64,000 nucleotides of DNA from Burkholderiales bacterium (GCA_016703325.1 JADJCH010000004.1:133492-197491), one strand, 5' to 3'; counted from the stretch's first letter, positions 42,184 to 51,345 are shown. The notes: generated by a model from the sequence alone, not told the origin. Made by a program: numbers and translations.

Positions 42184-43323
42184 TCAGCTCGGGCGGTGTC
42201 CGTCTTGCACCAGCCGCCAGCCCAGGTCTGCGACAGGACCGGCCTGGGCAGCGATCTCGCGGGCCTTGGGGTGGGCGGCGGTGCCGTCCAGCACTCGCCG
42301 GCCAATGCCCAGCAGGATGGCCGAGAGGCGGAACAGGTTGCAGGCCAGGTAGAAGGGCCAGTGGGCCATCCCCGCCTCCAGGTCCTGCCGGCCGGTGCGT
42401 TCGCAGTAGCGTTCGATGTAGGCGCGCTCACTCGGGATGCCCAGCGCCGCCAGCTCCAGCCCGGCAAAGCCCTGCAGCACGCCCGGCGCGTGGTGCCAGG
42501 ACAGGCAGTGGTAGGCCAGGTCGCTGAGCGGGTGGCCCAGCGTCGACAGCTCCCAGTCCAGCACCGCCAGCACGCGCGGTTCACTGGGGTGGAAGAGCAG
42601 GTTCTCGATGCGGTAATCGCCGTGGATCAGCCGGGTCTCGCCGCTGCGGGCCTCGGCCGGGATGTGCGCCGGCAGCCACTCGATCAGTGCCTCCATCGAC
42701 GGCAGCGGCGGGAGGTCAGGCGGCTGCAGGCTGGCGCGGTATTGGCGCGTCCAGCGCGACACCATGCGTTCGAAGTAGGCCGGGTCGCTGCGACCGTAGC
42801 CCTCCAGCCCGGCAGCGGCCCAGTCGACGCGGTGCAGGGCGGCGATCACCCGGTTGGCCTCGTCGTGCAGCGCGGCGCGCTCTTCACGGGAAACGTCTGG
42901 AATGGCCGCTTCGCGAAAGACCCGGCCGGGCACGAAGTCCATGACGTAGAAGGCCGCACCGATGACGGACTCGTCTTCGCACAAGGCTCGCACTGCCGGC
43001 ACCGGTACATCGCTGCCAGCCAGCGCATGCATCACCTTGTACTCACGCTCGATGGCGTGGGCCGAAGCAAGCAGTTGGGCTGCGGGCCCTGGTTTGGCGC
43101 GCAGCACCCAGGCGGGCGGGCCGCCCTGAGCACGCAGCACCCAGGTGGGGTTGGACTGGCCGCCCACCAGCCGCTCGGCGCGCAGGTCGCCCGTGAGAGC
43201 CGGCAAGCCGGGCACATGCGGACGCAACCAGGCGTGCAGTGAATCCAGGTTCAGGGCAGTGCCGGCCGCTGGCCGGCTGGCCGCAGCATGTGCGGTCGGG
43301 GAGGTGGACACAGCGGCCGTCAT
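42184..43323 (-). CDS. APH-like phosphotransferase (ACAD10/11-type)
   Basis: 379 aa protein-kinase-like fold. LVGGQSNPTWVLR is the nucleotide-binding start, HGDYRIENLLFH the catalytic loop and VLDWELSTLGHPLSDLAYH the metal-binding segment. This family, related to the N-terminal kinase domain of human ACAD10/11, is usually found beside acyl-CoA ligases or dehydrogenases in fatty-acid catabolism rather than in drug resistance. It lies 84 bp upstream of the ligase gene. Confidence 0.85.
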   Translation of the reverse strand: MTAAVSTSPTAHAAASRPAAGTALNLDSLHAWLRPHVPGLPALTGDLRAERLVGGQSNPTWVLRAQGGPPAWVLRAKPGPAAQLLASAHAIEREYKVMHALAGSDVPVPAVRALCEDESVIGAAFYVMDFVPGRVFREAAIPDVSREERAALHDEANRVIAALHRVDWAAAGLEGYGRSDPAYFERMVSRWTRQYRASLQPPDLPPLPSMEALIEWLPAHIPAEARSGETRLIHGDYRIENLLFHPSEPRVLAVLDWELSTLGHPLSDLAYHCLSWHHAPGVLQGFAGLELAALGIPSERAYIERYCERTGRQDLEAGMAHWPFYLACNLFRLSAILLGIGRRVLDGTAAHPKAREIAAQAGPVADLGWRLVQDGHRPS

Positions 43324-43341
43324 CAGCGCGGTTCCTGTGCG

Positions 43342-44373
43342 TCAGTCGGCCACGAAGCCGGAGGCCTTGATGATCGGTGCCCAGCGCTTGGCGGACGCTT
43401 CGCCTCGGGCGGCCAGCTCCTGCGGCGACTGCCCCACCGGCAGGAAACCCATGGTGGCCAGGCGGTCCTTCACCTCCGGCAGCGTGACCACCTTGGCCAG
43501 CGCGGCGTTCCAGCTGGTCACGGCGGCGGCCGGTGTGCCGGCCGGAGCGTAGAGTGCGTTGAAGCCCATGCCGGTGATGGCGGGGTAACCCTGCTCGGCA
43601 AAGGTGGGCACGTCCGGCAACTGCGGTGTGCGCTGCGGTGCAGACACGGCCAGGATGCGCAGCTTGCCGCCCTTGTGCTGCTCGGTCAGGCTGGTCATCA
43701 CGTCGATGGCCGAGCTGACCTGGCCGCCGATCAGGCCGACGATCATCGGCGCGCTGCCCTGGAAGGGCACATGCTCGACCTTCACACCGATGGTCTGGCC
43801 CAGCAACATGCCGAAGAAGTGGTGCGGGCCGCCTGGCGCGGGAATGCCGTAGTTGGCCTTGTTCGGGTTGGCCTTGGCCCAGGCGACGTACTCGGCCAGA
43901 GTCTTCACCGCCGGCTCACTTCCAGCTGCCAGGGCAAAGGGGAACTCCGCCACCGTGCCCACCGGGACCAGGTCCCGGGCCGGGTCGTAGTTGAGCTTGC
44001 GGAAGGTGAAGGGGTACAGGCCCACCAGTGCATCCGGCCCGAGCATGATCACACTGCCGTCGGCCGGGGAACTTTTCAGGATGTCCACCGCCAGGCGGCC
44101 ACCGGCGCCGGGCTTGTTCTCGACGATCACCGGTCGCTTGAGTTCGTCCTTCAACTTCTCGGCCAGCAGGCGGGCGATGGCATCGAAGGAGCCGCCGGCC
44201 GGGAAGCCGACCAGGATCTTCGCGGGCTGTGCCTGTGCCCAGGCGGGCGCGGGCAGGCCAGCCAGCAGAGGCGCGGCCAGGCTGGCCAGCAGCAGGCCAC
44301 GGCGCAGCGGTGTCGAAGAGATGGAAATGGGGACGGAGATGGGGGTGGGGGTGGGGGTGGGGGTCGGGTGCAT
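43342..44373 (-). CDS. Bug-family (TctC) tripartite tricarboxylate transporter receptor
   Basis: 343 aa periplasmic binding protein. A signal peptide (RRGLLLASLAAPLLAGLPAPAWAQA) precedes the TctC fold: ILVGFPAGGSFDAIARLLAEKL, VENKPGAGGRLAVD, NYGIPAPGGPHHFFGMLL. Orphan Bug receptors are abundant in Burkholderiales and bind carboxylates, amides or vitamins. The signal peptide is preceded by a Pro-Thr run encoded by a hexamer repeat. Start ATG 44373. Ligand unknown; the linked acyl-CoA ligase suggests a carboxylate. Confidence 0.9.
   Translation of the reverse strand: MHPTPTPTPTPISVPISISSTPLRRGLLLASLAAPLLAGLPAPAWAQAQPAKILVGFPAGGSFDAIARLLAEKLKDELKRPVIVENKPGAGGRLAVDILKSSPADGSVIMLGPDALVGLYPFTFRKLNYDPARDLVPVGTVAEFPFALAAGSEPAVKTLAEYVAWAKANPNKANYGIPAPGGPHHFFGMLLGQTIGVKVEHVPFQGSAPMIVGLIGGQVSSAIDVMTSLTEQHKGGKLRILAVSAPQRTPQLPDVPTFAEQGYPAITGMGFNALYAPAGTPAAAVTSWNAALAKVVTLPEVKDRLATMGFLPVGQSPQELAARGEASAKRWAPIIKASGFVAD
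44341..44364 (-). repeat. (GGGGGT)4 repeat at the Bug gene 5' end
   Basis: Four perfect hexamers, 9 bp inside the start codon of the minus-strand gene, encode PTPTPTPT. The plus strand (non-coding here) carries the G-runs, so a G-quadruplex would form in DNA and not in the mRNA. Confidence 0.9.
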
Positions 44374-44608
44374 GTTGTCTCCGCGTTGCGGTGGATCGAT
44401 GAGGGGCAGGGTGCTGTCGCGACAACGACAGCCCGATGCAGGACCGTCGTTCAGTCCAATTGTCCGACCGAAAATGGCGACAAGACAAGCCTCAGCCACC
44501 CCCGGAGATTCCCGGGGGGACGTCATCGACGAGGGAGGTCCGCGCAGCAGATCCGCCCAGGTGGGCCGGTCGGGTGCGCGCCCGCAGCCGGCCCAGTTGG
44601 CTGCAGGA

Positions 44609-45340
44609 TCAGCCCAGCGGCGGAATCGGCTGGCTGATGTCCAGCCCGGCGACTTCACAGCCGCGCCGGTAGTCCTGCATGTGGCGGCGGGCCACGCCTT
44701 CGGCCGCAGCAGCGTCGCCGCGGCGCAGGGCGTCCAGCAGCTGGCGGTGCACCTCCAGCAGCCGCGGGCCGGACTGCGGCAGCACCGGCGCAATGGCCGC
44801 GTAACCGGCGCGCATCAGCAGGCTGATCGGCCCGCGCGCCAGCAGCAGCGCCGGGTTGTGGGTGGCAGCAGCCACCAGGGACAGGAACTCAATGTCGGTG
44901 TCCACGGGAGATTGCCCACCCGCCACCACCGCCTCGGTGCGCGCCAGGCATCGCTCCAGCGCGGCGAGCTCTTCCGCGCTGATCGACTGCGCTGCCAGCG
45001 AGGCGCACAGCGGCTCCAGCACCGAAGCCACCTGCCAGACGTCGCGGTAACTCACCTGCCGCAGGCGCAGCGCTCGTTCGGCCGCCATCGCCAGGTCGGC
45101 CTGGCGGGGCATCGACACCAGCAACTTCTTGCCGTCGCGGCGCAGCAGGCCTTCCTGCTCCAGCTGCCGCAGCCCCTCGCGCACGGTGGAGCGGTGCACG
45201 CCCAGGCGGGCGGCCAGTTCGGTTTCAGCGGGCAGCGAATCGCCCTGGCGCAGGCTGCCGTCGACGATGCGCCGACGCAGGTCGTCGGACACGGCACGGT
45301 AGGCCGGGGCGAGTTGCAGCTTTTCGATCTCGAAGGCCAT
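44609..45340 (-). CDS. GntR-family (FadR subfamily) transcriptional regulator
   Basis: 243 aa. N-terminal winged helix (LRRRIVDGSLRQGDSLPAETELAARLGVHRSTVREGLRQLEQEGLL) and a C-terminal all-helical FCD ligand domain with likely metal-binding His/Asp (TDIEFLSLVAAATHNP; EVHRQLLDALRRGD). Such regulators are induced by carboxylates. It lies upstream of, and in the same orientation as, the Bug-kinase-ligase genes, so control of that group is a reasonable inference. ATG 45340; it diverges from surE across 87 bp. Confidence 0.9.
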   Translation of the reverse strand: MAFEIEKLQLAPAYRAVSDDLRRRIVDGSLRQGDSLPAETELAARLGVHRSTVREGLRQLEQEGLLRRDGKKLLVSMPRQADLAMAAERALRLRQVSYRDVWQVASVLEPLCASLAAQSISAEELAALERCLARTEAVVAGGQSPVDTDIEFLSLVAAATHNPALLLARGPISLLMRAGYAAIAPVLPQSGPRLLEVHRQLLDALRRGDAAAAEGVARRHMQDYRRGCEVAGLDISQPIPPLG

Positions 45341-45414
45341 GGCGGCGTGGGGCAGGTGATGCGGTGCGATGCAACCCGGGATTGCGCGCGGCGAGTGTAA
45401 ACGTCGCCGCTGCC

Positions 45415-45420
45415 TACAAT
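45415..45420 (+). promoter_or_regulatory. -10-like TACAAT abutting surE
   Basis: TACAAT is followed by 7 nt and the surE ATG, so transcription would begin at or one base before the start codon. There is no Shine-Dalgarno. No clear -35 is seen at 16-18 bp. Confidence 0.4.
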
Positions 45421-45427
45421 CTGGCTC

Positions 45428-46171
45428 ATGCGCATCCTTGTGGCCAACGACGACGGTTATCTCGCTCCCGGACTGGCGGCCCTGGCCGCCGTCTGCCGCG
45501 AGTTCGGTGAGGTGGATGTGGTGGCGCCGGAGCAGAACGCCAGCGGCACCTCCAATGCGCTGACACTGCAGCGGCCGCTGTCGGTGCACACGGCGCCCAG
45601 CGGCTTCCGCTATGTCAACGGCACCCCGTCGGACTGTGTGCACGTGGCGCTCACCGGTCTGCTGGAGCATCGTCCCGACCTGGTGGTTTCCGGCATCAAC
45701 AACGGCGCCAACATGGGCGACGACACGCTCTACTCCGGCACCGTGGCCGCGGCGATGGAGGGCTTCCTGTTCGGCATCCCGGCGATCGCCTTCTCGCAGG
45801 TGGAGCGAGGCTGGTCGCAGCTGGACGTCGCTGCCGCGGTGGCCCGCGAGGTGATCGCCCAGGCACTGCGCGAGGCTCCTGCCGGGCCATGGCTGCTCAA
45901 CGTCAACATCCCCAACCGGCCGGACGCCCTGCAGCGCCCGCGCCGCATCACCCGGCTGGGCCGGCGCCACGCCAGCGAGCCGGTGATCCGTCAGGTAAGC
46001 CCGCGCGGCGAGCCGATCTACTGGATCGGCCCCGCCGGCGACGCGCGTGAGGCCGGAGAGGGCACGGACTTCCATGCCGCCGCCCAGGGCGAGGTGTCGA
46101 TCACCCCGCTGCAGGTGGACCTGACCGACCATGCCGGTCTGCCGCAGTGGCGGCGCTGGGCCGGCGCGTGA
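45428..46171 (+). CDS. surE: 5'/3'-nucleotidase SurE
   Basis: 247 aa. N-terminal MRILVANDDG supplies metal-binding D8 and D9; Ser in EQNASGTSNALTL and Asn in SGINNGANMGDDTLYSGTVAAAMEG complete the metal site. Dephosphorylates nucleoside monophosphates and short polyphosphates, and is linked to stationary-phase survival. The surE-pcm-nlpD order is the classical stress-survival cluster. Its stop overlaps the pcm GTG (GTGA). Confidence 0.96.
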   Translation: MRILVANDDGYLAPGLAALAAVCREFGEVDVVAPEQNASGTSNALTLQRPLSVHTAPSGFRYVNGTPSDCVHVALTGLLEHRPDLVVSGINNGANMGDDTLYSGTVAAAMEGFLFGIPAIAFSQVERGWSQLDVAAAVAREVIAQALREAPAGPWLLNVNIPNRPDALQRPRRITRLGRRHASEPVIRQVSPRGEPIYWIGPAGDAREAGEGTDFHAAAQGEVSITPLQVDLTDHAGLPQWRRWAGA

Positions 46172-46986
46172 CGGCAGGCGAGACGCCGCGCCGGCGCTTT
46201 CCGCTGACGCTGGAAGACACCCGCGGCACGCCGCGGCGTTTTGTCACCGCGGCGCCGGAGCCGCGACCGCCCACCGGCCCGGCCCCGACCTCAGCCCCCG
46301 TACCGGCCACCCTGTTGGAGCGCTTTGGCGACGGCCACGGCCCCCGCCTGCGCATGGTGGAGCGGCTGCGCAGCGCCGGCTGCCGTGACGAGGCGGTGCT
46401 GCTGGCCATGGCGGAGGTGCCCCGGCACAGCTTTGTCGACAGCGGCCTGCTGGCCCAGGCCTACGAGGACACCAGCCTGCCGATCGGCCTGGGGCAGACC
46501 ATCTCCAAACCCTCCGTGGTGGCGCGCATGCTGGAGCTGCTGCGCCAGCGCCCCGGCGGGCCCCAGCTGGGCCGGGTGCTGGAGATCGGCACCGGCTGCG
46601 GCTACCAGGCCGCGGTGCTGGTCAAACTGGCGCGCAACGTCTATTCCGTGGAGCGGCTGCGCGGCCTGTACGACCGCGCCCGGGAGAATCTGGCGCCGAT
46701 GCGGCCGGACCACCTGCGGCTGATCTTTGGCGACGGCCGCCTCGGCCATGGGCCGAACGCTCCCTACGACGGCATCATCGCCGCTGCGGGCGGTGAGCAG
46801 GTGCCCGCCGCCTGGATCGAGCAGCTCGCGCCAGGCGGTCGACTGGTGGCCCCGGTGCACGACGTCCGCCTGGGCCAGCAGGTGCTGCAGGTGGTGGATC
46901 GGCGTGCCGACGGCCAATGTGTGTGGCAACAGTTCGAGGCGGTGCGCTTCGTCCCACTAGAATCCGGCACCAGCAATTCCTGCTAA
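46168..46986 (+). CDS. pcm: Protein-L-isoaspartate O-methyltransferase
   Basis: 272 aa. Repairs isoaspartyl residues using SAM. LPIGLGQTISKPSVVARML is the family signature (usually TISQPYIVA), and LEIGTGCGYQAAVL is SAM motif I. The first ~50 residues are a Pro/Arg-rich extension beyond the usual ~210 aa. GTG 46168 overlaps the surE stop by 4 nt; GTG 46147 is a longer option. Confidence 0.94.
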   Translation: MTAGETPRRRFPLTLEDTRGTPRRFVTAAPEPRPPTGPAPTSAPVPATLLERFGDGHGPRLRMVERLRSAGCRDEAVLLAMAEVPRHSFVDSGLLAQAYEDTSLPIGLGQTISKPSVVARMLELLRQRPGGPQLGRVLEIGTGCGYQAAVLVKLARNVYSVERLRGLYDRARENLAPMRPDHLRLIFGDGRLGHGPNAPYDGIIAAAGGEQVPAAWIEQLAPGGRLVAPVHDVRLGQQVLQVVDRRADGQCVWQQFEAVRFVPLESGTSNSC

Positions 46987-47050
46987 CGGGATGGCGATCC
47001 GGCGGGGTCCAGCGGCACGGATCCCGGGGTCGATGCCCCCAACAACACCC

Positions 47051-48055
47051 ATGATGCGATCTCTCCGAGAGCGGACGCTGCGAGCGTCCTGTGCTCCCCT
47101 GAGTCTGGCCGTGCTGCTGCTTGCCGGCTGCGCGACCGGCGTGAAGCCCCGCGCGCCGGTCGAGGACCGCAATGCCGGTCCCCGACCCGTCGCCACCGGA
47201 CCGCTGGCTCCGTTGCCGGGCCTGGACGCTCCGGCCAAACCCGCTTCGGCGCCTGCGGCAACGGATCACGCCGGCAAACCGGGCTATTACAGCGTCAAGC
47301 CGGGTGACACTCTGATCCGCATTGGCCTGGACAACGGCCAGAGCTGGCGCGATCTCGCGCGCTGGAACCAGATCGAGAACCCCGACCGCATCGAGATCGG
47401 CCAGGTCCTGCGGGTGATTCCACCGGGCCAGGACGGCAGCAGCACGGCCGCGCGGCCGGTGGCGTCGTCCCGCGCGGAGTCCCGACCGCTGGAAAGCAAG
47501 CCGCAGACCTCCGCGCCCGCGCCTGCACCGACCGCAGCCACGGCCCCGGTGGCCCCGGCGCCGTCCAGCACCGGCACGGCCCCATCTGCCACCGCGGCCA
47601 CGGCCGGCACCCCCAGCACGGTGAGCTCCGGTGGGGCCGCAGCGGCGCCTTCGGCACCTGCGCCGGCGGCCTCACGCGATGGCGACGACGACCTGAGCTG
47701 GTCCTGGCCGGCGCAGGGCTCGGTGCTGGCGGCCTTTGACGAGGTGCGCAACAAGGGCGTGGCCATCAGTGGCAAGGCCGGCGACGCCGTACTGGCCGCC
47801 GCAGACGGACGGGTGGTCTACGCCGGCTCCAGCCTGCGCGGCTATGGCAACCTGGTGATCATCAAGCACAACGAGACCTTCCTGACCGCCTATGCCCACA
47901 ACCAGGCTCTGCTGGTCAAGGAGGATCAACCGGTCAAGCGGGGACAGAAGGTGGCCGAGATGGGCTCCAGCGACGCGGAGCGGGTGCAACTGCACTTCGA
48001 GATCCGCCGCAAGGGCAAGCCGGTGGATCCACTGAAGCTGTTGCCGTCGCGCTGA
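47051..48055 (+). CDS. nlpD: LysM/M23 lipoprotein, NlpD-like amidase activator
   Basis: 334 aa. Lipoprotein signal with lipobox LLAGC (Cys 27), LysM domain (YYSVKPGDTLIRIGLDNGQSWRDLARWNQ, ~78-122), a long Ala/Pro/Thr linker and a C-terminal M23 fold (~218-330). The metal ligands are missing: the usual HxGxD position reads NKGVAI, and QLHFEIR lacks the first His. It should therefore regulate an amidase such as AmiC rather than cut peptidoglycan. ATGs at 47051/47054 are chosen to give a proper signal peptide. Confidence 0.9.
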   Translation: MMRSLRERTLRASCAPLSLAVLLLAGCATGVKPRAPVEDRNAGPRPVATGPLAPLPGLDAPAKPASAPAATDHAGKPGYYSVKPGDTLIRIGLDNGQSWRDLARWNQIENPDRIEIGQVLRVIPPGQDGSSTAARPVASSRAESRPLESKPQTSAPAPAPTAATAPVAPAPSSTGTAPSATAATAGTPSTVSSGGAAAAPSAPAPAASRDGDDDLSWSWPAQGSVLAAFDEVRNKGVAISGKAGDAVLAAADGRVVYAGSSLRGYGNLVIIKHNETFLTAYAHNQALLVKEDQPVKRGQKVAEMGSSDAERVQLHFEIRRKGKPVDPLKLLPSR

Positions 48056-48094
48056 AGTCAGCACTGCCTTCCCGCATGAAAGGGAAGACAAAGG

Positions 48095-48121
48095 AAAAGG
48101 GCGCCTCAGGGGCGCCCTTTT
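48095..48121. terminator. Bidirectional intrinsic terminator
   Basis: A perfect 11-bp stem (AAAAGGGCGCC/GGCGCCCTTTT) with loop TCAGG lies between the convergent nlpD and cytochrome-c lipoprotein genes. A/T tracts on both flanks allow termination in both directions. Confidence 0.85.
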
Positions 48122-48151
48122 CATTGCTGCTGCTGCCGTGCCTGCAGTCGC

Positions 48152-49423
48152 TCAACTGCCGGCGATGTAGGCCGCCAGATCGAGCTTGTTCTGCTCGGTC
48201 AAGCCGCCCGAGAAGCTGTTGTGCACGCTGCGCTGCATGGCCGTGTTCAATCCGGTGAGCGTACCGGCCTTGCTCACGCCACCCGTGCCGCCATGGCAGT
48301 TGGCGCAGGTGGAGGCGAACAGGGTCTTGCCGACCGCAGCGTCTCCCACCGCGGGGGCCGGTGTCGGAGCCGGTGCCGGAGTGGGCGCAGGCGTGGGTGC
48401 CGGGGCAGGGGCAGGGGTGGGTGCGGGTGACGGGGCAGGAGTTGGTGCTGGGTTCGGTGCAGGGGTCGGCGAAGGGGCCGGTGTCGGTGCGGGTGCGGGA
48501 GTGGGGGAAGGCGCGGGGGTGGGCGCTGGTGTGACGCCATTCCCGGCCATCTGCCAGCTGCCGCTGTTGCCTTCGCCAGGGCCGGTGAAACTGCCGCTGA
48601 AGCTGCCATCAGCGGCCCGGGCACCGGTGAACTGCACCGTGCCACTGGCGGTGCGCACGGTCAGGTTGATCTGTCCATCGGCCGCCAGGCTGCCGCTGAC
48701 CTGTTGTCGGCCGTGCGACCTGCGCCCTGAGCGGGACTGCGCCTGGTCTTCCAGGGCGTCCAGGTAGGACTCGGTGCGCTCCTCGTGGGCCTTGCGGAAC
48801 TGCTGCAAGGCGGCCCGTGCCGCGTCGTTTTCGAGGTCGCGGCCGGCTGCCTTGAGATCGGAGCGCAGCTGTGCGGTCAGCCGCTCCACATCCTGGCGGT
48901 AGCGCGCCCTCAGGGTGTCATCCACCAGCGGTGCGGGCATCGCCATCGCCTCAATCCAGCGGCCGCGCAAACGGGTGCTGCCATCGTCCTGCAACTCGCC
49001 TCGCAGCAAGAGGGCCCCCATCAGGGCCAGGCCATTCTGCGGCCCTGCGGTGACCTGGGCATTGAGGTCGTACTGCAGAGCAGTCCATTCATGATCGCAG
49101 GCGCGGATGCCTTGGGCATCCGACGCTGCTGCCTCCACCGAGGTGGCCTCCCCCTCGCCCTGACCCGCCGAGGCGATGCGCACGCTCAATGCGGTGCCCG
49201 AGTCGGACAGCGTCACCACCGAGGCCGGCTCCGCACCGGTGCCGCCGCTGCCTTGCCCCCCTCCACAGGCGGTCAGGACCGCGGCCATCAGCAGGGACAG
49301 CGCCAGCATGCGTGAGCCGCGCACTGTGGTGGCCGTGGCTGACGGGGTCGACGTGGCGGAGGGACCGCCATCGGCGGGCGCTGGGCGGCAGAACGGGTAC
49401 GAACCGAGGGGCGAGGTGGGCAT
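48152..49423 (-). CDS. Cytochrome c-domain lipoprotein with Pro-rich spacer
   Basis: About 423 aa. Lipobox VLTAC (Cys 53) follows a 38-residue N-terminal extension; then a Gly-rich segment, a domain of unknown function, a ~60-residue Pro/Ala/Thr spacer (repeats of PAPTPAPS type) and a C-terminal class-I cytochrome c domain with CANCH and GDAAVGKTLF. Probably an outer-membrane-tethered haem protein on a flexible arm; partner unknown. AGGAG precedes ATG 49423; ATG 49309, next to the hydrophobic core, would give a more normal signal peptide. Confidence 0.75.
   Translation of the reverse strand: MPTSPLGSYPFCRPAPADGGPSATSTPSATATTVRGSRMLALSLLMAAVLTACGGGQGSGGTGAEPASVVTLSDSGTALSVRIASAGQGEGEATSVEAAASDAQGIRACDHEWTALQYDLNAQVTAGPQNGLALMGALLLRGELQDDGSTRLRGRWIEAMAMPAPLVDDTLRARYRQDVERLTAQLRSDLKAAGRDLENDAARAALQQFRKAHEERTESYLDALEDQAQSRSGRRSHGRQQVSGSLAADGQINLTVRTASGTVQFTGARAADGSFSGSFTGPGEGNSGSWQMAGNGVTPAPTPAPSPTPAPAPTPAPSPTPAPNPAPTPAPSPAPTPAPAPAPTPAPTPAPAPTPAPAVGDAAVGKTLFASTCANCHGGTGGVSKAGTLTGLNTAMQRSVHNSFSGGLTEQNKLDLAAYIAGS
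48345..48530 (-). repeat. Degenerate Pro-rich coding repeat
   Basis: Short, imperfect GC-rich units coding for Pro-Ala/Thr/Ser dipeptides form the spacer of the cytochrome-c lipoprotein. Such tracts expand and contract easily in frame. Confidence 0.7.
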
Positions 49424-49729
49424 CTGGAACTCCTGTGGATGGATGGAATGCGCCGCATCCGGAAGGCCATTCGCCCGCAAACGGCGGGCAGGCCGCTTTG
49501 GCCGGATGTGGCTCGGGGGTGAAGATAGGTGTCGCAGCTCGTCTTCCCAGGATTTGTACGGAGGCATTACCTCGGTCACCCGGAGCTGACCGGCAGTCGC
49601 ATGTGCTCACCGGAGGACCGCTCAGCTGCCAGCTTCTTGCGTCTGCTGACGCCTGCTGACTCTCGCAGGCAGAAGCTTGCACGGCTGCATCGCCCGGGAG
49701 CAGGTCGACACACCTGAGACAATTCCGGA
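49424..49729. other. Intergenic region between cytochrome-c lipoprotein and rlmD
   Basis: A 306-bp divergent region. The only element I can name is GACAAT at 49718-49723, ending 6 nt before the rlmD ATG with no Shine-Dalgarno, again suggesting a leaderless start. No RNA gene or clear -35/-10 pair was found. Confidence 0.4.
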
Positions 49730-51181
49730 ATGACAGCAGCAGACGAATGGTTGCAGGTCGAGTCACTCGACCTGGACGCACAGGGCGTGGCCCACAACGC
49801 CGAGGGCAAGGTGGTTTTCATCGAAGGGGCGCTGCCTGGCGAACGGGTTCAGGTGAGCGTCAACCGCCGCAAGAATCAGTGGGAGCAGGCGACGCTGCGG
49901 CAGATCGGCCGCGAGAGCTCGCAGCGGGTGCGACCCGGTTGCCCGCACTTCGGCCTGCACGCCGGCGCCTGCGGCGGCTGCAAGATGCAGCACCTGCACC
50001 CGGCCACGCAGGTGGCGGTCAAGCAGCGCACGCTGGAGGACAACCTGCAGCACCTGGCCAAGGTGCGCCCGGCGCGGGTGATGCGCCCGATCGAGGGCCC
50101 CGCCTGGGGCTACCGCTACCGCGCCCGCCTGTCGGTGCGCTGGGTGGCCAAGAAGGGCACGGTGCTGGTGGGTTTCCACGAGCGCAAGTCCCGTTATGTG
50201 GCGGACATGCAGGTCTGCCCCATCCTGCCCGAGAAGGTCAGCGCCCTGCTCATGCCGCTGCGCGAGCTGGTCGGCCGCATGGACGCGCGCGAGACGCTGC
50301 CGCAGATCGAGGCGGCGCTGGGTGAGCGCAGCGAGGCGCTGGTGCTGGCCCTGGTGCTGCGCCACCTGGAACCGCTGAGCGCCGCCGACCTGGCCCGGCT
50401 GGCCGACTTCGGCCAGGCGCATGAGGTGCAGTGGTGGCTGCAGCCCAAGGGGCCGGACAGCGTGCACCGGCTGGACGTGCTGGGCCCCCAGCTGGCCTAC
50501 ACGCTGCCGGAGTTCGGGCTGACCATGCCCTTCAAACCCACCGACTTCACCCAGGTCAACCATGCCATCAACCGCGTGCTGGTGGGTCGGGCGCTGCAGT
50601 TGCTGCAGGTGCAGCCGGGTGAGCGGGTGATCGACTGGTTCTGCGGCCTGGGCAATTTCACCTTGCCGCTGGCCACCCAGGCGCGTGAGGTGCTGGGCAT
50701 CGAGGGCAGCGAAGTGCTGGTGCAGCGCTCGCGCGAAAACGCCGCCGGCAACGGCCTGGCGCACAAGACAAGCTTTGCGGCGCGCAACCTGTTCGAGCTG
50801 ACGCCGGCCGACCTGGTCGCCTACGGCCATGCCGACCGCTGGCTGGTCGATCCGCCGCGCGAAGGTGCCTTCGCGCTGGCCAAGGCCCTGGCCGAGGTGC
50901 GGCAGGCCCCGGTCGAGGGTTACGAGCCGCCGCGGCGCATCGTCTACGTCAGCTGCAACCCGGCCACACTGGCCCGCGATGCCGGCCTGCTGGAGCACCA
51001 GGCGGGTTACCGCTGCTCGGCCGCCGGGGTGGTGAACATGTTCCCGCACACGGCCCATGTGGAGTCGATCGCGGTGTTCGATCGCATCGACGGCTGGACC
51101 TTGCCAGTGCGTGCGGTGGTGGCCCCCGAGCCGGAAGAGGAAGTCGCAACCGCCGCCGTTCCCGACGACGCCGCAACCTGA
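49730..51181 (+). CDS. rlmD: 23S rRNA (uracil-1939-C5)-methyltransferase
   Basis: 483 aa. N-terminal TRAM domain (SLDLDAQGVAHNAEGKVVFIEGALPGE), a 4Fe-4S cluster site with C71, C81 and C84 (CPHFGLHAGACGGC) and a later Cys (MQVCPIL), then the SAM-binding domain (VIDWFCGLGNFTLPLA) and the catalytic Cys in YVSCNPATLARD. The complete Cys set distinguishes RlmD from cluster-free relatives. An acidic tail ends the protein. Confidence 0.94.
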   Translation: MTAADEWLQVESLDLDAQGVAHNAEGKVVFIEGALPGERVQVSVNRRKNQWEQATLRQIGRESSQRVRPGCPHFGLHAGACGGCKMQHLHPATQVAVKQRTLEDNLQHLAKVRPARVMRPIEGPAWGYRYRARLSVRWVAKKGTVLVGFHERKSRYVADMQVCPILPEKVSALLMPLRELVGRMDARETLPQIEAALGERSEALVLALVLRHLEPLSAADLARLADFGQAHEVQWWLQPKGPDSVHRLDVLGPQLAYTLPEFGLTMPFKPTDFTQVNHAINRVLVGRALQLLQVQPGERVIDWFCGLGNFTLPLATQAREVLGIEGSEVLVQRSRENAAGNGLAHKTSFAARNLFELTPADLVAYGHADRWLVDPPREGAFALAKALAEVRQAPVEGYEPPRRIVYVSCNPATLARDAGLLEHQAGYRCSAAGVVNMFPHTAHVESIAVFDRIDGWTLPVRAVVAPEPEEEVATAAVPDDAAT

Positions 51182-51345
51182 TCAGCCGACCGGCACCTGG
51201 GCGGCGATCCAGTCGTCCAGTGCCTGGCGGTCCAGCGGGCCGCAGATGCCGTAGCCCTGGCCCAGATCGCAGCCGTAGTCGCCCAGCGCGACGCGAAAGC
51301 CCCGCTCGGTCAAGCGGTCGGGCATCTGCAGCCCCAGTCCCGGGC
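51182..51345 (-). pseudogene. Remnant of an EAL phosphodiesterase 3' end
   Basis: Directly beyond the Hpt part of the hybrid kinase, a different minus-strand frame reads LTERGFRVALGDYGCDLGQGYGICGPL and continues about 20 residues to a stop at 51184-51182. GCDLGQGYGI followed by a Pro-Leu pair is the typical last stretch of EAL c-di-GMP phosphodiesterases. Only ~50 residues remain with no start, so this is the tail of a lost gene joined to the kinase by deletion. Confidence 0.6.

Noticed and set aside
40243..43242. A 999-codon plus-strand open frame opposite the acyl-CoA ligase and kinase genes
   Set aside because: Same GC artefact; the minus-strand genes carry complete catalytic motifs and the plus frame has none.
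48345..48530. CRISPR-like tandem repeats
   Set aside because: The units are short, imperfect and in frame with a Pro-rich coding spacer; there are no unique spacers or cas genes.
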